Shown: positions 53,845 to 63,075, counted from the first letter of the stretch. The stretch is DNA of 64,000 bases from Aquipuribacter sp. SD81 (GCF_037153975.1 NZ_JBBAYJ010000019.1:24851-88850), one strand, 5' to 3'. Program-made: numbers and translations. The notes: a model not told the origin generated them from the letters alone.

Positions 53845-54480
53845 GTGAGGTACCGCGACCGTGACGACGCGGGGGAGCGGATCGCGCCTGCCGTGGCGCA
53901 CCTCGGTCTCGCGCGCCCCGTGGTCCTCGCGCTGCCCCGCGGCGGGCTGCCCGTCGCGCGTCCGGTCGCCGCGGCGCTCGGGACCTCCCTCGACGTCGTC
54001 GTCGCCCGAAAGGTGACCCTGCCGGGTCACCCGGAGGTCGCGGTCGGGGCGGTGGCCGAGGGCCGCGCGGAGCCCGTCCTGACGCCGGCGGCGCACGGGC
54101 TCGGCGAGCGCGTCGTCGCGGCCGCGGTGGCCGGGGCCCGCGAGGAGGTGGCCAGGCGCGCCCGCGCCTACCGCGGGGAGCGCCCGCTGCCGCCGACGAC
54201 GGGGGCGGACGTCGTGCTCGTCGACGACGGGCTGGCGACGGGGGCGACCGCGCACGCGGCGCTGCGGCTGCTGCGCTCGACGGGCCCGCGGCTGCTCGTG
54301 CTCGCCGTGCCGGTCGGCCCGCCCGACGTCACCGAGGAGCTCGCGCGCCTCGCCGACCACGTGGTGTGCCCCCTGCTGCCGGGCGACCTGCGGGCCGTGA
54401 GCCTCTGGTACGAGCGTTTCGACCAGCTCGACGACGACGACGTCCGGGCGCTGCTGCCGCCCCGGGACACGGCCGGCTGA
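53845..54480 (+). CDS. Phosphoribosyltransferase-family protein
   Basis: The 211-residue protein has the PRTase fold with the PRPP-binding loop VVLVDDGLATGATAHAAL and the preceding LDVVVARKVTLPGHPEVAVGA segment. This subgroup is common in actinobacteria, often next to dienelactone-hydrolase or stress genes, and its base substrate is unknown. The GTG at 53845 is favoured because GGGAGG lies 8 nt upstream; a GTG at 53836 overlaps that site. Confidence 0.85.
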   Translation: MRYRDRDDAGERIAPAVAHLGLARPVVLALPRGGLPVARPVAAALGTSLDVVVARKVTLPGHPEVAVGAVAEGRAEPVLTPAAHGLGERVVAAAVAGAREEVARRARAYRGERPLPPTTGADVVLVDDGLATGATAHAALRLLRSTGPRLLVLAVPVGPPDVTEELARLADHVVCPLLPGDLRAVSLWYERFDQLDDDDVRALLPPRDTAG

Positions 54481-54632
54481 GCGGCCCGGGGCCGCCCGGG
54501 GACGGTCGCGTGTCGGTCCCGTGACGAGTACGTGAACAACCGCCGTCGGAGGGGACGCCTGCCGCGTCCGCCGGTCACGATGGCTCCGGTCGCCGGCCGC
54601 ACGCGCCGGCGGTGGACGCGGAGGGGGACGGC

Positions 54633-55307
54633 ATGACGGTGGTCCGCGAGACGGTGGCCGGCGGGGCCGTGGTCGACGGGACGGTGGCCGGCGGGACCGT
54701 GGTCGACGAGACGGTGGCCGGCGGGACGGTGCCCGAGGGCGCCACCGACCTCCTCACGAGGCCGCTCGCGAGCGGGACCCGGGTGCGGCGCGGAGCGGTC
54801 GCAGCCGCACCCACGCCCGGGTGGCGGTTCGCGGTCGGTCTCGGCGCCCGCTACGCCGTCCGCGCCGCGCTCGTGCCGTCCGTCCGCGTGCCGGGGCTGC
54901 CGGCCGGCGTGCGCGGGTGGGTGCTGCACCGGCGCTCGTGGCGGCAGGAGCTGTGGCTCGCCGACCCCGCCGACGGCACGGCGGGCGCGCCCCGGACCGT
55001 GTCGGAGACCGTGACCACCGTCGTCCTGACCGCCCGCGCCCAGCTCGTGCGCGTCGTCACCACCGAGGTGCGGGGTGCCGGGCGGGACGACGACGACCTC
55101 GCCGTCGCCGCGCCCGCCGCCGACGAGGACCTGCTCGCCCTCGACGTGCCGACGCAGCGGCGGGAGCGGCGGTTCCGGGCGGGACGCGTGTGGCACGTCG
55201 AGGTCGACGACGCGCCCGTCGCCCTCCCGCCGAAGCTGGAGCCCGGCGCGGGCGTGCTCGCCGCGATGGCCCGGGCCACCGGCACGACGCCGGCCGTCAC
55301 CGTCTGA
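54633..55307 (+). CDS. Hypothetical protein with N-terminal 10-residue repeats
   Basis: The 224-residue protein starts with three 10-residue repeats (consensus TVAGGTVVDE) encoded by near-identical 30-nt units. The remainder is Arg/Val-rich with beta-strand-like stretches (WVLHRRSWRQELWLADPAD, WHVEVDDAPVALPPKL) and no membrane segment. I do not recognise a family. GGAGGGGG is 5 nt before the ATG. The 3' end overlaps the convergent nei-type gene by 11 nt. Confidence 0.6.
   Translation: MTVVRETVAGGAVVDGTVAGGTVVDETVAGGTVPEGATDLLTRPLASGTRVRRGAVAAAPTPGWRFAVGLGARYAVRAALVPSVRVPGLPAGVRGWVLHRRSWRQELWLADPADGTAGAPRTVSETVTTVVLTARAQLVRVVTTEVRGAGRDDDDLAVAAPAADEDLLALDVPTQRRERRFRAGRVWHVEVDDAPVALPPKLEPGAGVLAAMARATGTTPAVTV
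54651..54740 (+). repeat. Three 30-nt tandem repeats
   Basis: Units at 54651, 54681 and 54711 start with ACGGTGGCCGGCGGG. The first two differ at 3 positions; the third diverges in its last 13 nt. They encode repeated TVAGG motifs at the start of the hypothetical protein. Confidence 0.9.
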
Positions 55308-56145
55308 GGCCCGCCCCGCCGGTCCGGCCCGCCTCGGGTGCGGGGCCGGGCTGGCAGCGCGGGCACCACCACGTGCGCCGTCGCTCGGCGTCGCCCGGAA
55401 CCTCGGCGACGACCCGCACGGTCGTCCCGCAGCGCAGGCACGGCCGCCCCGCGCGGCCCGACACCCAGTGGTCGTGCCCGGGCCGGGGGTCGCCCGTCGT
55501 CACCTGCGCCGTGCGCTGCCCGGTGCCCGCCCCGGAGACCGAGAAGCGCAGCAGGCGCGCGGCCAGGTCCACCAGCGGCGGCAGGTCCACCTCACCGACC
55601 GGGGTCCACGGCGAGCGTCCCCGCAGGAAGCACAGCTCGTTGACCCACAGGTTGCCGAGCCCGGCGAGGTTGCGCTGGTCCAGCAGCGCCGCCGCCAGCG
55701 GGCGCGCGGGGTCGGCCGCGAGCCGCCGGACGGCCTCCGCCGGGTCCCAGTCCGGTCCCAGCAGGTCGGGGCCGAGGTGACCGACGACGTCGGCCTCCCG
55801 CGTGGTCCGCACCAGCTCGACGACGGGCATCCGCAGCGCGTACGCGGTCGGCCCGTCCGTCGCGAGGACCACGCGCACGTCGGGCTGCAGCCGCCGCGGC
55901 AGCACCTTCCCCGCGCGCACGACGGACCACTCGCCGTCCATGCGCAGGTGGGTGTGGAGCGTGACGTCGCCGTCGAGCCGCGTGAGCAGGTGCTTGCCCC
56001 GGCTCACCGTCGACAGCACCCGACGCCCGGCGAGCTCCGCCGTCGCGTGCTGCGGCACGCGGAAGTCGCTGCGGACGAAACGGCGCCCGCTCAGCCGGTC
56101 GTCGAGGCGGCGAGCGACGCGCCAGACGCTGTCGCCCTCCGGCAC
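55297..56145 (-). CDS. Fpg/Nei-family DNA glycosylase (Nei2-like)
   Basis: The 282-residue enzyme excises oxidised bases and nicks the abasic site. The start is fixed by MPEGDSVWRVA, where Pro2 becomes the nucleophile and Glu3 is catalytic; the conserved Lys is in SRGKHLLTRL. The helix-two-turn-helix DQRNLAGLGNLWVNELCF and a zinc finger (CLRC and CPRC) complete the fold. The sequence is closer to mycobacterial Nei2 (formamidopyrimidine/endonuclease VIII) than to MutM. It follows the SDR gene by 4 nt. Confidence 0.93.
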   Translation of the reverse strand: MPEGDSVWRVARRLDDRLSGRRFVRSDFRVPQHATAELAGRRVLSTVSRGKHLLTRLDGDVTLHTHLRMDGEWSVVRAGKVLPRRLQPDVRVVLATDGPTAYALRMPVVELVRTTREADVVGHLGPDLLGPDWDPAEAVRRLAADPARPLAAALLDQRNLAGLGNLWVNELCFLRGRSPWTPVGEVDLPPLVDLAARLLRFSVSGAGTGQRTAQVTTGDPRPGHDHWVSGRAGRPCLRCGTTVRVVAEVPGDAERRRTWWCPRCQPGPAPEAGRTGGAGLRR

Positions 56146-56148
56146 GCC

Positions 56149-56844
56149 TCAGCCCCGGTCGCTGCCCACGGCCGCCCGGACGGCGTCGTCGACGGGCTCG
56201 TCGCCCGCGACGAGCTCGAGCACCGTCCGGCGCCCCGCACGGCCGTCGACCGCGGCGCCGAGCAGCGCGACGAGCACCGCCGCGACGTCGTCGCGCGGCA
56301 CGTCGCCGGCGTCGACGGACCGGGCGAGGCGGACCCGACCGCCCGCGGGGGAGTCCGTGAGGTGCCCGGGGCGGAGCACGACCGCGTCGAGGCCGTCGCG
56401 GGCGAGCACGTCGTCCTCCGCGGCGAGCTTGGCCCGCAGGTAGGCGAGGAACACCTCGTCCACCCCGTCGGGCGTGGCGCCGTCGCGGACGCCGTCCGCC
56501 CCCATGCTCGACACGAGGACGTAGGCCCGGACGCCCGCCCGCTCGGCCGCGTCGGCGAGCAGGACCGCCGCGCCCCGGTCGACGGTGTCCTTGCGCGCGG
56601 TACCGCTGCCCGGTCCCGCGCCGGCGGCGAAGAGGACCGCGTCGGCGCCCTGGACGACGGCGGCGAGCGCGTCGGCGTCGACCCGCTCGAGGTCGGCGAC
56701 GACGGGCACCGCGCCGTCCTGCTCGAGGTCGGCGACGTGGTCGGGGTTGCGCACGATCCCCACGACCTCGTGCCCGTCGGCGACCAGCCTGCGCGCCGTC
56801 AGCCGCGCGACCGCACCGTGCCCACCTGCCACCACGACCCGCAT
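56149..56844 (-). CDS. NAD(P)-binding SDR-like protein
   Basis: The 231-residue protein is an atypical short-chain dehydrogenase/NAD(P)H-binding protein of the YwnB/BVR-B type. The dinucleotide site is VVAGGHGAVARLTARRL, where the family usually has GGHGKIA. LVSSMGADG and YLRAKLAAEDDV replace the classic Tyr-x3-Lys. Function is unknown. CACCAT ends 6 nt before the start codon (leaderless pattern). It probably drives the nei-type gene 4 nt downstream. Confidence 0.82.
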   Translation of the reverse strand: MRVVVAGGHGAVARLTARRLVADGHEVVGIVRNPDHVADLEQDGAVPVVADLERVDADALAAVVQGADAVLFAAGAGPGSGTARKDTVDRGAAVLLADAAERAGVRAYVLVSSMGADGVRDGATPDGVDEVFLAYLRAKLAAEDDVLARDGLDAVVLRPGHLTDSPAGGRVRLARSVDAGDVPRDDVAAVLVALLGAAVDGRAGRRTVLELVAGDEPVDDAVRAAVGSDRG

Positions 56845-56892
56845 GGCCCCATGGTGGCCGCGGGACGAGGGCGCTGCTACCCGACCCGGGTG

Positions 56893-57519
56893 CTACCTGA
56901 GGCGACCGAGCGGGCCGCGGGTCAGCAGCAGGTCCCGGTCCCCGTCGTCGCCGGGGGCCTCGTCCGCCTCGCGCAGCCAGTCCGGCTCCGGCACGTGGGT
57001 GCCCGTGATGCGCCCGAGCACCGACAGCACGAAGCGCGCGGCGGGACGCACGCACGCCTCGACGTCCCCGGTCAGCCCGACGCGCTCGTCGGCCGTCACG
57101 ACCTCGCAGCCCACGAGCACGGTGCGGGGCACCAGGCGCCGGGCGGCGTCGACGAGGGTGGTGCCGGCGGGGGCCTCGCCGCGGGGCGCGTCGAGGTCGT
57201 GCGACAGGGTCACGGTGCGCCGGTTGTCGAGGTCCACGACGCGCAGCGAGCCCGGACAGCCCCGCTCCGGCAGCGCGTCGAGGACGACGAGCCCGTCCCA
57301 CCCGCGCTCGAGGTCCGCCAGCAGCCGGTCCGTCGCCGTGCCGTAGTAGGCGACCTCGACCCCGGCGGGCAGGACGTCGCGCGGCAGCGAGCGCAGGACG
57401 TGCGCGGCGAAGCCCTCGTCGCCGTGCTCGGTGTCACCGAGCGCGGCCACGAGCACGTGCGGGCGGCCACCTGCGCCGTCGCTCGGCGGGGCCGTGGGTC
57501 CGTGGGCCGTCGCGGTCAT
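56893..57519 (-). CDS. Hydrogenase-maturation-protease-like protein (M52)
   Basis: The 208-residue protein resembles M52 proteases that cleave the C-terminus of [NiFe]-hydrogenase large subunits. The N-terminal ALGDTEHGDEGFAAHVLRSL corresponds to the family GNxLxxDDG motif (here GDEG), VVLDALPERG holds the second acidic metal ligand, and a His is in LSHDLDAP. No hydrogenase genes are present here, so it may have another target. GAGGAGG precedes the ATG at 57519. Confidence 0.65.
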   Translation of the reverse strand: MTATAHGPTAPPSDGAGGRPHVLVAALGDTEHGDEGFAAHVLRSLPRDVLPAGVEVAYYGTATDRLLADLERGWDGLVVLDALPERGCPGSLRVVDLDNRRTVTLSHDLDAPRGEAPAGTTLVDAARRLVPRTVLVGCEVVTADERVGLTGDVEACVRPAARFVLSVLGRITGTHVPEPDWLREADEAPGDDGDRDLLLTRGPLGRLR

Positions 57520-57650
57520 CGTGAGCCTCCTCGCTCGACGCACCAGGCGCCCTGCTCCCACGGTAGGCGCGGTGCCGCCGGGCGGCAAAGGCCCGCAGCG
57601 GCGTCGTGTCCCGGCGCGTGCCGCCCGGCCCGTGCGGGTAGACACGTCCC

Positions 57651-58805
57651 GTGCCCGACGACGACCCGCCGCCCGCGACGCCGCCGACCGACGGCCCGGC
57701 CAGGTGGCCGCGGCTGCCCGCGCCCCCCTGGCTCGTGCGCGCCGCGACGGTCGCGGGCCTGCTCGCGGTGGTGGGCGGGGCGGCCTGGCTGCTCGGTCAG
57801 CTCGTGTCGGCGCTCACCACGCTGCTCGTCGCGCTGGCGGTCGCCGCCCTCGTGGCCGGCACGTTCGCGCCCCTGGTGAACCGGGCCGACCGGCGGGGCC
57901 TGCCGCGGTGGGTGTCCTCGCTCGCCGTCGTGGTGCTGCTCCTGGCGGTCGTGGGCGGTCTGGGGGCGCTGCTCGGGGCGAGCCTGGCCGAGCAGGCGCC
58001 ACAGCTCGCCGACCGGGTGCAGCAGGCCACCCAGCGCCTGCCGGAACCGCTCCGGGCGGCGGTGCCGGAGCAGGTGCAGCCCTCCGGCGCCTCGGACGGC
58101 TCGCAGTCCTCGGGCGGCTCGCGGCCCCCGGAGGGCTCGCAGTCCTCCGGCGGCGCGCTCGGGCAGGCCGCGTCCGCGGTGTCCGGCGCCTTCGAGGTGC
58201 TCGTCGGGGTGTTCCTCGCCCTGGCGTTCGCCTTCCTGTTCCTCAAGGACGGCCGCTCGATGTGGCGCTGGACGCTGCGGCGCGTCGCGCCCGGTCCGCG
58301 GGCACGCGTCGCCCGCGCCGGGACCGCCGCGTGGCACACCGTCGGCGCGTACGTGCGCGGTCTCACCGTCGTCGCGGTCTTCGACGCGGTCGGCATCGGT
58401 CTCGGGCTGCTCGCGCTCGGCGTCCCGCTCGTGCTGCTGCTCGCCGTGCTGCAGTTCGCCCTGTCGTACGTGCCGACGATCGGGGCGCTCGTGGGCGGGG
58501 CGCTGGCCGTCGCGGTGGCGCTCGTCGACGGCGGCGTGACGACGGCCCTGCTCACCCTCGTGCTGGTCGTCGTCGTCCAGCAGGTCGGCAACGACGTCAT
58601 CGAGCCGTGGGTGATGGGCCGCAGCCTGCGCCTGCACCCGGCGGTCGTGCTCGTCGCCGTCACCGCCGGCGGCCTGCTGTGGGGCATCGCCGGGGCGCTG
58701 CTGTTCGTCCCGCTCACCGCGGCCGTCGCGGCCGCCGTGCGGGAGGTGTACGCGGAGACCCGGTCCGCCGACGACGGGGGCACCGGGACCGCGCCCGCGC
58801 GATGA
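57651..58805 (+). CDS. AI-2E family transporter
   Basis: The 384-residue membrane protein has about eight helices and the family phrases LRLHPAVVLVAVTAGGLLWGIAGALLFVPL and QQVGNDVIEPWVMGRSL. A Ser/Gly/Gln-rich linker (QPSGASDGSQSSGGSRPPEG) sits in the large extracytoplasmic loop. The family includes autoinducer-2 exporters and Na+/H+ antiporters, so the name does not fix the substrate. TAGACA ends 6 nt before the GTG start. No terminator is evident before the next gene. Confidence 0.9.
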   Translation: MPDDDPPPATPPTDGPARWPRLPAPPWLVRAATVAGLLAVVGGAAWLLGQLVSALTTLLVALAVAALVAGTFAPLVNRADRRGLPRWVSSLAVVVLLLAVVGGLGALLGASLAEQAPQLADRVQQATQRLPEPLRAAVPEQVQPSGASDGSQSSGGSRPPEGSQSSGGALGQAASAVSGAFEVLVGVFLALAFAFLFLKDGRSMWRWTLRRVAPGPRARVARAGTAAWHTVGAYVRGLTVVAVFDAVGIGLGLLALGVPLVLLLAVLQFALSYVPTIGALVGGALAVAVALVDGGVTTALLTLVLVVVVQQVGNDVIEPWVMGRSLRLHPAVVLVAVTAGGLLWGIAGALLFVPLTAAVAAAVREVYAETRSADDGGTGTAPAR

Positions 58806-58835
58806 GTTCCGCGCGCCGGAGGCGTCTCGTCCTGC

Positions 58836-59948
58836 ATGACGACTCTGCTCGCGATCGGCACACGCAAGGGGCTCTGGCTCGCCACGAGCGAGGACCGGGT
58901 GACGTGGCGGGTCTCGGAGCCGCACCTGCTCATGCACGAGGTGCCGGCCGTGGCGCTGGACACCCGCGACGGACGCACCCGCGTGCTCGTCGGCACCCGC
59001 TCGGAGCACTGGGGTCCGACGGTCGTGCGCAGCGACGACCTCGGCGCGACCTGGCAGGAGCCCGACCACGGGGCCATCCGCTTCCCCGAGCCGACCGGCG
59101 CGTCGCTGGAACGGGTGTGGCAGCTGCGCCCGGACACCGCCGGGCGCCCGGGCGTCGTCTGGGCGGGCTGCGAACCGATCTCCGTGTGGCGCAGCACCGA
59201 CGGCGGTGAGCACTTCGACCTCGTGCAGGCGCTGTGGGACCACCCGCACCGGGGCGAGTGGGGCGCCGGCTACGGCGGTGCGGCGGCGCACACCGTCCTG
59301 CCGAGCCCGGTCGACGACACCGTGCACGTCGCCATGAGCACGGGCGGGGTGTACCGCAGCGACGACGGCGGGTCGTCGTGGCGCGCGCGCAACGTCGGCA
59401 TCTCCGCGTACTTCCTGCCCGGCCCGGCACCGGAGTTCGGGCAGTGCGTGCACAAGGTGGCCCGCGACGCCGGGGACCCCTCCCGGCTGTACGCGCAGAA
59501 CCACCACGGCGTGTACCGCAGCGACGACGCGGGCGACACGTGGACGTCGATCGCCGACGGCCTGCCGAGCGACTTCGGGTTCCCCGTCCTCGCCGACCCC
59601 CTGACGCCGGGACGGGTGTGGGTGGTGCCGCTCGTCGCCGACGGCGAGCGGGTGCCGCCGGGCGGACGGCTGGCCGTGCACCGCTCCGACGACGCCGGGC
59701 GGACCTGGACCGCGCACGGCGACGGTCTGCCCGAGGGCCACTTCAACGCCGTCCTGCGCGACGCCGCGTGCGTCGACGACGCCGCGGTGGCCGGCGCGGG
59801 ACGGACCGGGGTGTACCTCGGCAGCCGGTCGGGGCAGGTGTGGGCGTCCGCGGACGCCGGCGCGACGTTCACCGAGGTCGCGGCCGGGCTGCCGGACGTG
59901 CTCTGCGTGCGGGCGGCCGTGCTGCCGGAGCTGCCGGGGCTGCCGTGA
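58836..59948 (+). CDS. BNR-repeat (sialidase-like propeller) protein
   Basis: The 370-residue protein contains at least six Asp-box/BNR motifs (RSDDLGATW, RSTDGGEHF, RSDDGGSSW, RSDDAGDTW, RSDDAGRTW, ASADAGATF), predicting a beta-propeller. The catalytic residues of sialidases are not evident and there is no signal peptide, so it is probably an intracellular propeller of unknown role. It is coupled to a MoaD-like gene by a 4-nt overlap, a pairing I recall from other actinobacteria. Confidence 0.85.
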   Translation: MTTLLAIGTRKGLWLATSEDRVTWRVSEPHLLMHEVPAVALDTRDGRTRVLVGTRSEHWGPTVVRSDDLGATWQEPDHGAIRFPEPTGASLERVWQLRPDTAGRPGVVWAGCEPISVWRSTDGGEHFDLVQALWDHPHRGEWGAGYGGAAAHTVLPSPVDDTVHVAMSTGGVYRSDDGGSSWRARNVGISAYFLPGPAPEFGQCVHKVARDAGDPSRLYAQNHHGVYRSDDAGDTWTSIADGLPSDFGFPVLADPLTPGRVWVVPLVADGERVPPGGRLAVHRSDDAGRTWTAHGDGLPEGHFNAVLRDAACVDDAAVAGAGRTGVYLGSRSGQVWASADAGATFTEVAAGLPDVLCVRAAVLPELPGLP

Positions 59949-60241
59949 GGGTGCTGCTGCGCGTGCCGAGGGCGCTGGCCACCGACCTCGGCGGGGCGCG
60001 CGAGGTCGGGCTCGACGTGGTCGGGTATGCCGGCGCGGCACCGACCGTCCGCGACGTCCTCGACGCCGCCGCGGCCGCGCACCCCGCCCTGGGACGCCGC
60101 CTGCGCGACGAGCAGGGTGGGCTGCGCCGCTTCGTCAACGTCTACCTCGCCGGCGAGGAGGTGCGCCGGCTGCGGGGGCTCGACACCCCCGTGCCCACGG
60201 GCACCGACGTGGACGTCGTCCAGTCCGTCGCGGGCGGCTGA
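59945..60241 (+). CDS. MoaD/ThiS-like small protein
   Basis: The 98-residue protein has the beta-grasp fold signature of MoaD/ThiS with LGRRLRDEQGGLRRFVNVYLAGEEVRRL and the C-terminal Gly-Gly (SVAGG), the site for thiocarboxylate or adenylate formation. No E1-like activator or molybdopterin gene is present in the window. The 4-nt overlap with the BNR gene implies a joint function, such as sulfur carriage or protein tagging, that is not known. Confidence 0.85.
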   Translation: MRVLLRVPRALATDLGGAREVGLDVVGYAGAAPTVRDVLDAAAAAHPALGRRLRDEQGGLRRFVNVYLAGEEVRRLRGLDTPVPTGTDVDVVQSVAGG

Positions 60242-60245
60242 GACG

Positions 60246-60281
60246 CCGGTGGCCCGGGAGCGGGTGCTCCCGGGCCACCGG
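60246..60281. terminator. Bidirectional terminator
   Basis: A perfect 16-bp stem (60246-60261 with 60266-60281) closes a GGGT loop between the convergent MoaD-like and M14 peptidase genes. Confidence 0.85.
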
Positions 60282-60318
60282 TCGTGCGTCCGGACGGCTC
60301 AGCCGACCGGCCCGCCCG

Positions 60319-62895
60319 TCACCACCACAGGCCCTCCGCGACCTGCGTGAACAGGCCCTGCGGGTGGGCGCGGTACAGCGGCTCGGTGCCGAACAGGGTG
60401 ACGTCGGCGCCGCGGGCGCTGCCGCTCACGACGACCGGCGCCCCGGCCCAGGCGGCGGAGCCGATCCAGTGCCCGGCGATGACGAACGAGCCGTCGCCGA
60501 GGCGCTGGTCGACGCGCGCCCCGGCCGGGACCGAGGTGAAGGGCCGCGGCGGCGACACGAACGACACCTCACCGGCGTCACCGGTCACGGGGCTCGCCGG
60601 GTCGTTGACTACCCGCACGGTCCCGTTCGCGTCGCTGCGGACCTGGCCCGCGGCCGGCGTGGCGCTGTTCGTCGTGCTCGCGACGGTCGCCGCGAGCAGG
60701 TCCGCCCGGGTGCTGAACAGGGCGCCGCCGGCGCCCCGGCCCACGACGTTGTGCCCCTCGGCGAGCCACGCCGAGAACGCCGCCTGGGCGGTGGCGTCGA
60801 GGGACTGCGGGTTGAAGGCCGTCGACGACACGTAGAGCGCGTCGAAGTCGTCGAAGGCGTACGAGCCGTCGTTGAAGCCGGTGTGGCTGACGGGGGTGAC
60901 GTCGAAGCCCATCGCCCGCAGGGCGAACAGCTCGTCGTTGAGGCCGCTGACCCCGAGCCGGGTGCCGCTGAAGGGCGCCGCCGCCGCGACGTCGGCCGGG
61001 CCCGCCACCGAGAAGGCGACCCCGAGCTCCCGGGCGACGGCCCGGACCTCGGCCGCGTCGCCGCTCACCACGAAGCCGCCGTCCTCGAGCCGGCCCAGCG
61101 CGAGCCCGGCGGTGGCGAGGCGGTTGACGGCCTGCACGCCCTCGAGCGAGTCGACCTCGAAGCGGTAGCCGGCGCGCCGGCCCTCCGGGAAGGAGCCGGT
61201 CGGCACGGTGGAGGAGACGTCGACGAGCTGGTTGACCGGCATCCGCCCGGTCTCCTCCACGACCTCGACGCTCGCGCCCCACAGGTCCCCGAGGCTCCAG
61301 CCGGAGATGTCGTACATGGTGGGGAACTCGTCGCTCACGTCGCGGCCGGGCTCGAGGATGGTGCTCGCGAGCCCGCGCTTGGCCTGGTGCATGTCGACGA
61401 CGTAGGAGCCCGCCTCGAACCGCTCGCCGCCGATGCGGACCGGCGTCTTCGCGACCGTCACCGCCACGTCGTTGTCCACGAGGAACTGCACGAGCCGGGC
61501 CGCGGCGGTGTCGCTGCGCTGGGCGTCGCCGGCGGGGACGACGTAGGCGCGCGGGAACTCCTTGGTGAAGGTCTCGTCGTTCGTGCCGGCCGCGAGCGAC
61601 AGGGCGAGCTCGTCGTCGACGGGGCGCGTGCCCTCGCCCGCCGCGCCGCGACGGAACAGCTCGAGCTGGTCCGCCAGCAGGGTGTCGCCGTTCTCGGCCA
61701 CCCAGCCGAGGTTGCCCTCCATGGCGCTGAGCGCGACGCGGGTGTTGACGGCGGTCCGGCGGTGACGCTCCTCGACGCTCAGCTGGCTGCTGCGCGGGTT
61801 GAGCGGGAACTCGATCGTGTGCCCGATCGCGCCGTGGTACATCGCGTACATCGGCGTGAAGATCGGCGGCCAGTCGTCCCAGCCGGTCGTGCGGTTGCGC
61901 CACGGGATGTCGAGCTGGGTGGCCTCGACGCTGCCCTGCCAGTTCGGCAGGTCGGGGCCGACCTCGGCGAGGATCTCCGCCTCCATCGCGAGCGCGTTGC
62001 GGATGGCGTTGCGGATGTAGAGGTCGTACTCGTAGTTCTCGCCGTGCGGCCCGGTCGTCGGCTCGATGAGGGTGCCGCCGACGTAGCCGTGCAGGTCGAT
62101 GAACGTGAGCGGGTTGTACCGGATGATCTGGTCGCGGACCGTCCGGACCTCCGGCTGCGACTGCGTGATGTGGTCGCGGTTCATGTCGAAGCCGTTGCCG
62201 TTGGCGCGGGTCGCGTTCACGCGGCCGTCGGGGTTGTTGCTCATGACGACGGCGACCACGTGGTCCTCGAGCAGCTGCTCGACCTCGGGGTCGGTCGAGG
62301 TGGCCAGCTCGTCGAGCAGGCGGAAGGCGGCGTCCGTGCCCTCCCACTCGTTGCCGTGGATGTTGTTGTTGATGAAGACCGGCTTCTTCCAGCCGTCGTA
62401 GCCGCCGGCCTCGAACAGCGCGAGCGCGGCGGCCGGGTCCTCCGTCCGCAGGTCCGACAGCTCCTGCCAGTCGTCCCACTCGCCGTCGCTCATGGGCGAC
62501 GTCGCGACGACCAGGTGCATGTCGCGGCCCTGCGTGCTCTGGCCGATGACCTCGACGCTGATGCGGTCGCTCGCCTGCAGCGCCCGCAGCCGCGGGGCGA
62601 ACTCGTGGTACGGGATGAGGTTGAGCGGGATCGACGCGTCGGCCGGGTTCACCGGGACGTCCTCGATGACGTCGTTCCTCGGCTGCGCGGGCAGGTCGGC
62701 CTCACCGCGCTGGACGACGCGCGACAGCGAGGCCGTGCCGAAGGCGCGGCCCTGGGAGCGCTCCTCGGCGACGCGGGTGAGGACGTCGCCGTCCGGGTCG
62801 GTGGGGGCGGCCGAGGCGGAGGGCACGAGGGAGAGCGCGAGGGCGCAGGCGACGGAGGTCGCGAGCGCTCCCGGCACCCAGCGGGGGGACGGCAT
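60319..62895 (-). CDS. Large secreted M14 zinc carboxypeptidase
   Basis: The 858-residue protein has a Sec signal (about 1-29, VACALALSLVPSASAA) and an M14 domain (about 90-400) with zinc pair NNIHGNEWEG, NNPDGRVN, NGNGFDMNRDH, third zinc His in IDLHGYVGG, and the catalytic Glu in HTIEFPLNP. The C-terminal ~450 residues form additional beta-rich and glutamine-amidotransferase-like segments seen in large actinobacterial M14 proteins. It should digest peptides outside the cell. GAGGAG lies 8 nt before the ATG at 62895. Confidence 0.88.
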   Translation of the reverse strand: MPSPRWVPGALATSVACALALSLVPSASAAPTDPDGDVLTRVAEERSQGRAFGTASLSRVVQRGEADLPAQPRNDVIEDVPVNPADASIPLNLIPYHEFAPRLRALQASDRISVEVIGQSTQGRDMHLVVATSPMSDGEWDDWQELSDLRTEDPAAALALFEAGGYDGWKKPVFINNNIHGNEWEGTDAAFRLLDELATSTDPEVEQLLEDHVVAVVMSNNPDGRVNATRANGNGFDMNRDHITQSQPEVRTVRDQIIRYNPLTFIDLHGYVGGTLIEPTTGPHGENYEYDLYIRNAIRNALAMEAEILAEVGPDLPNWQGSVEATQLDIPWRNRTTGWDDWPPIFTPMYAMYHGAIGHTIEFPLNPRSSQLSVEERHRRTAVNTRVALSAMEGNLGWVAENGDTLLADQLELFRRGAAGEGTRPVDDELALSLAAGTNDETFTKEFPRAYVVPAGDAQRSDTAAARLVQFLVDNDVAVTVAKTPVRIGGERFEAGSYVVDMHQAKRGLASTILEPGRDVSDEFPTMYDISGWSLGDLWGASVEVVEETGRMPVNQLVDVSSTVPTGSFPEGRRAGYRFEVDSLEGVQAVNRLATAGLALGRLEDGGFVVSGDAAEVRAVARELGVAFSVAGPADVAAAAPFSGTRLGVSGLNDELFALRAMGFDVTPVSHTGFNDGSYAFDDFDALYVSSTAFNPQSLDATAQAAFSAWLAEGHNVVGRGAGGALFSTRADLLAATVASTTNSATPAAGQVRSDANGTVRVVNDPASPVTGDAGEVSFVSPPRPFTSVPAGARVDQRLGDGSFVIAGHWIGSAAWAGAPVVVSGSARGADVTLFGTEPLYRAHPQGLFTQVAEGLWW

Positions 62896-63075
62896 ACGGG
62901 GGTCTCCTCGGGTCGTGGCCGGCGACGACGGCGGCGCCGGGCGGGGGCGGGTGCCGTCATCCTTCACCCGTCCGGACGGTCGGGACAAGGGTCGCGGGCG
63001 CCGGGCGGGACACCGGCCGCCAGCCGTTCCACGCCCGTAACACCCCCGTCACCGGAGGGACCGGACCCGACGGTC

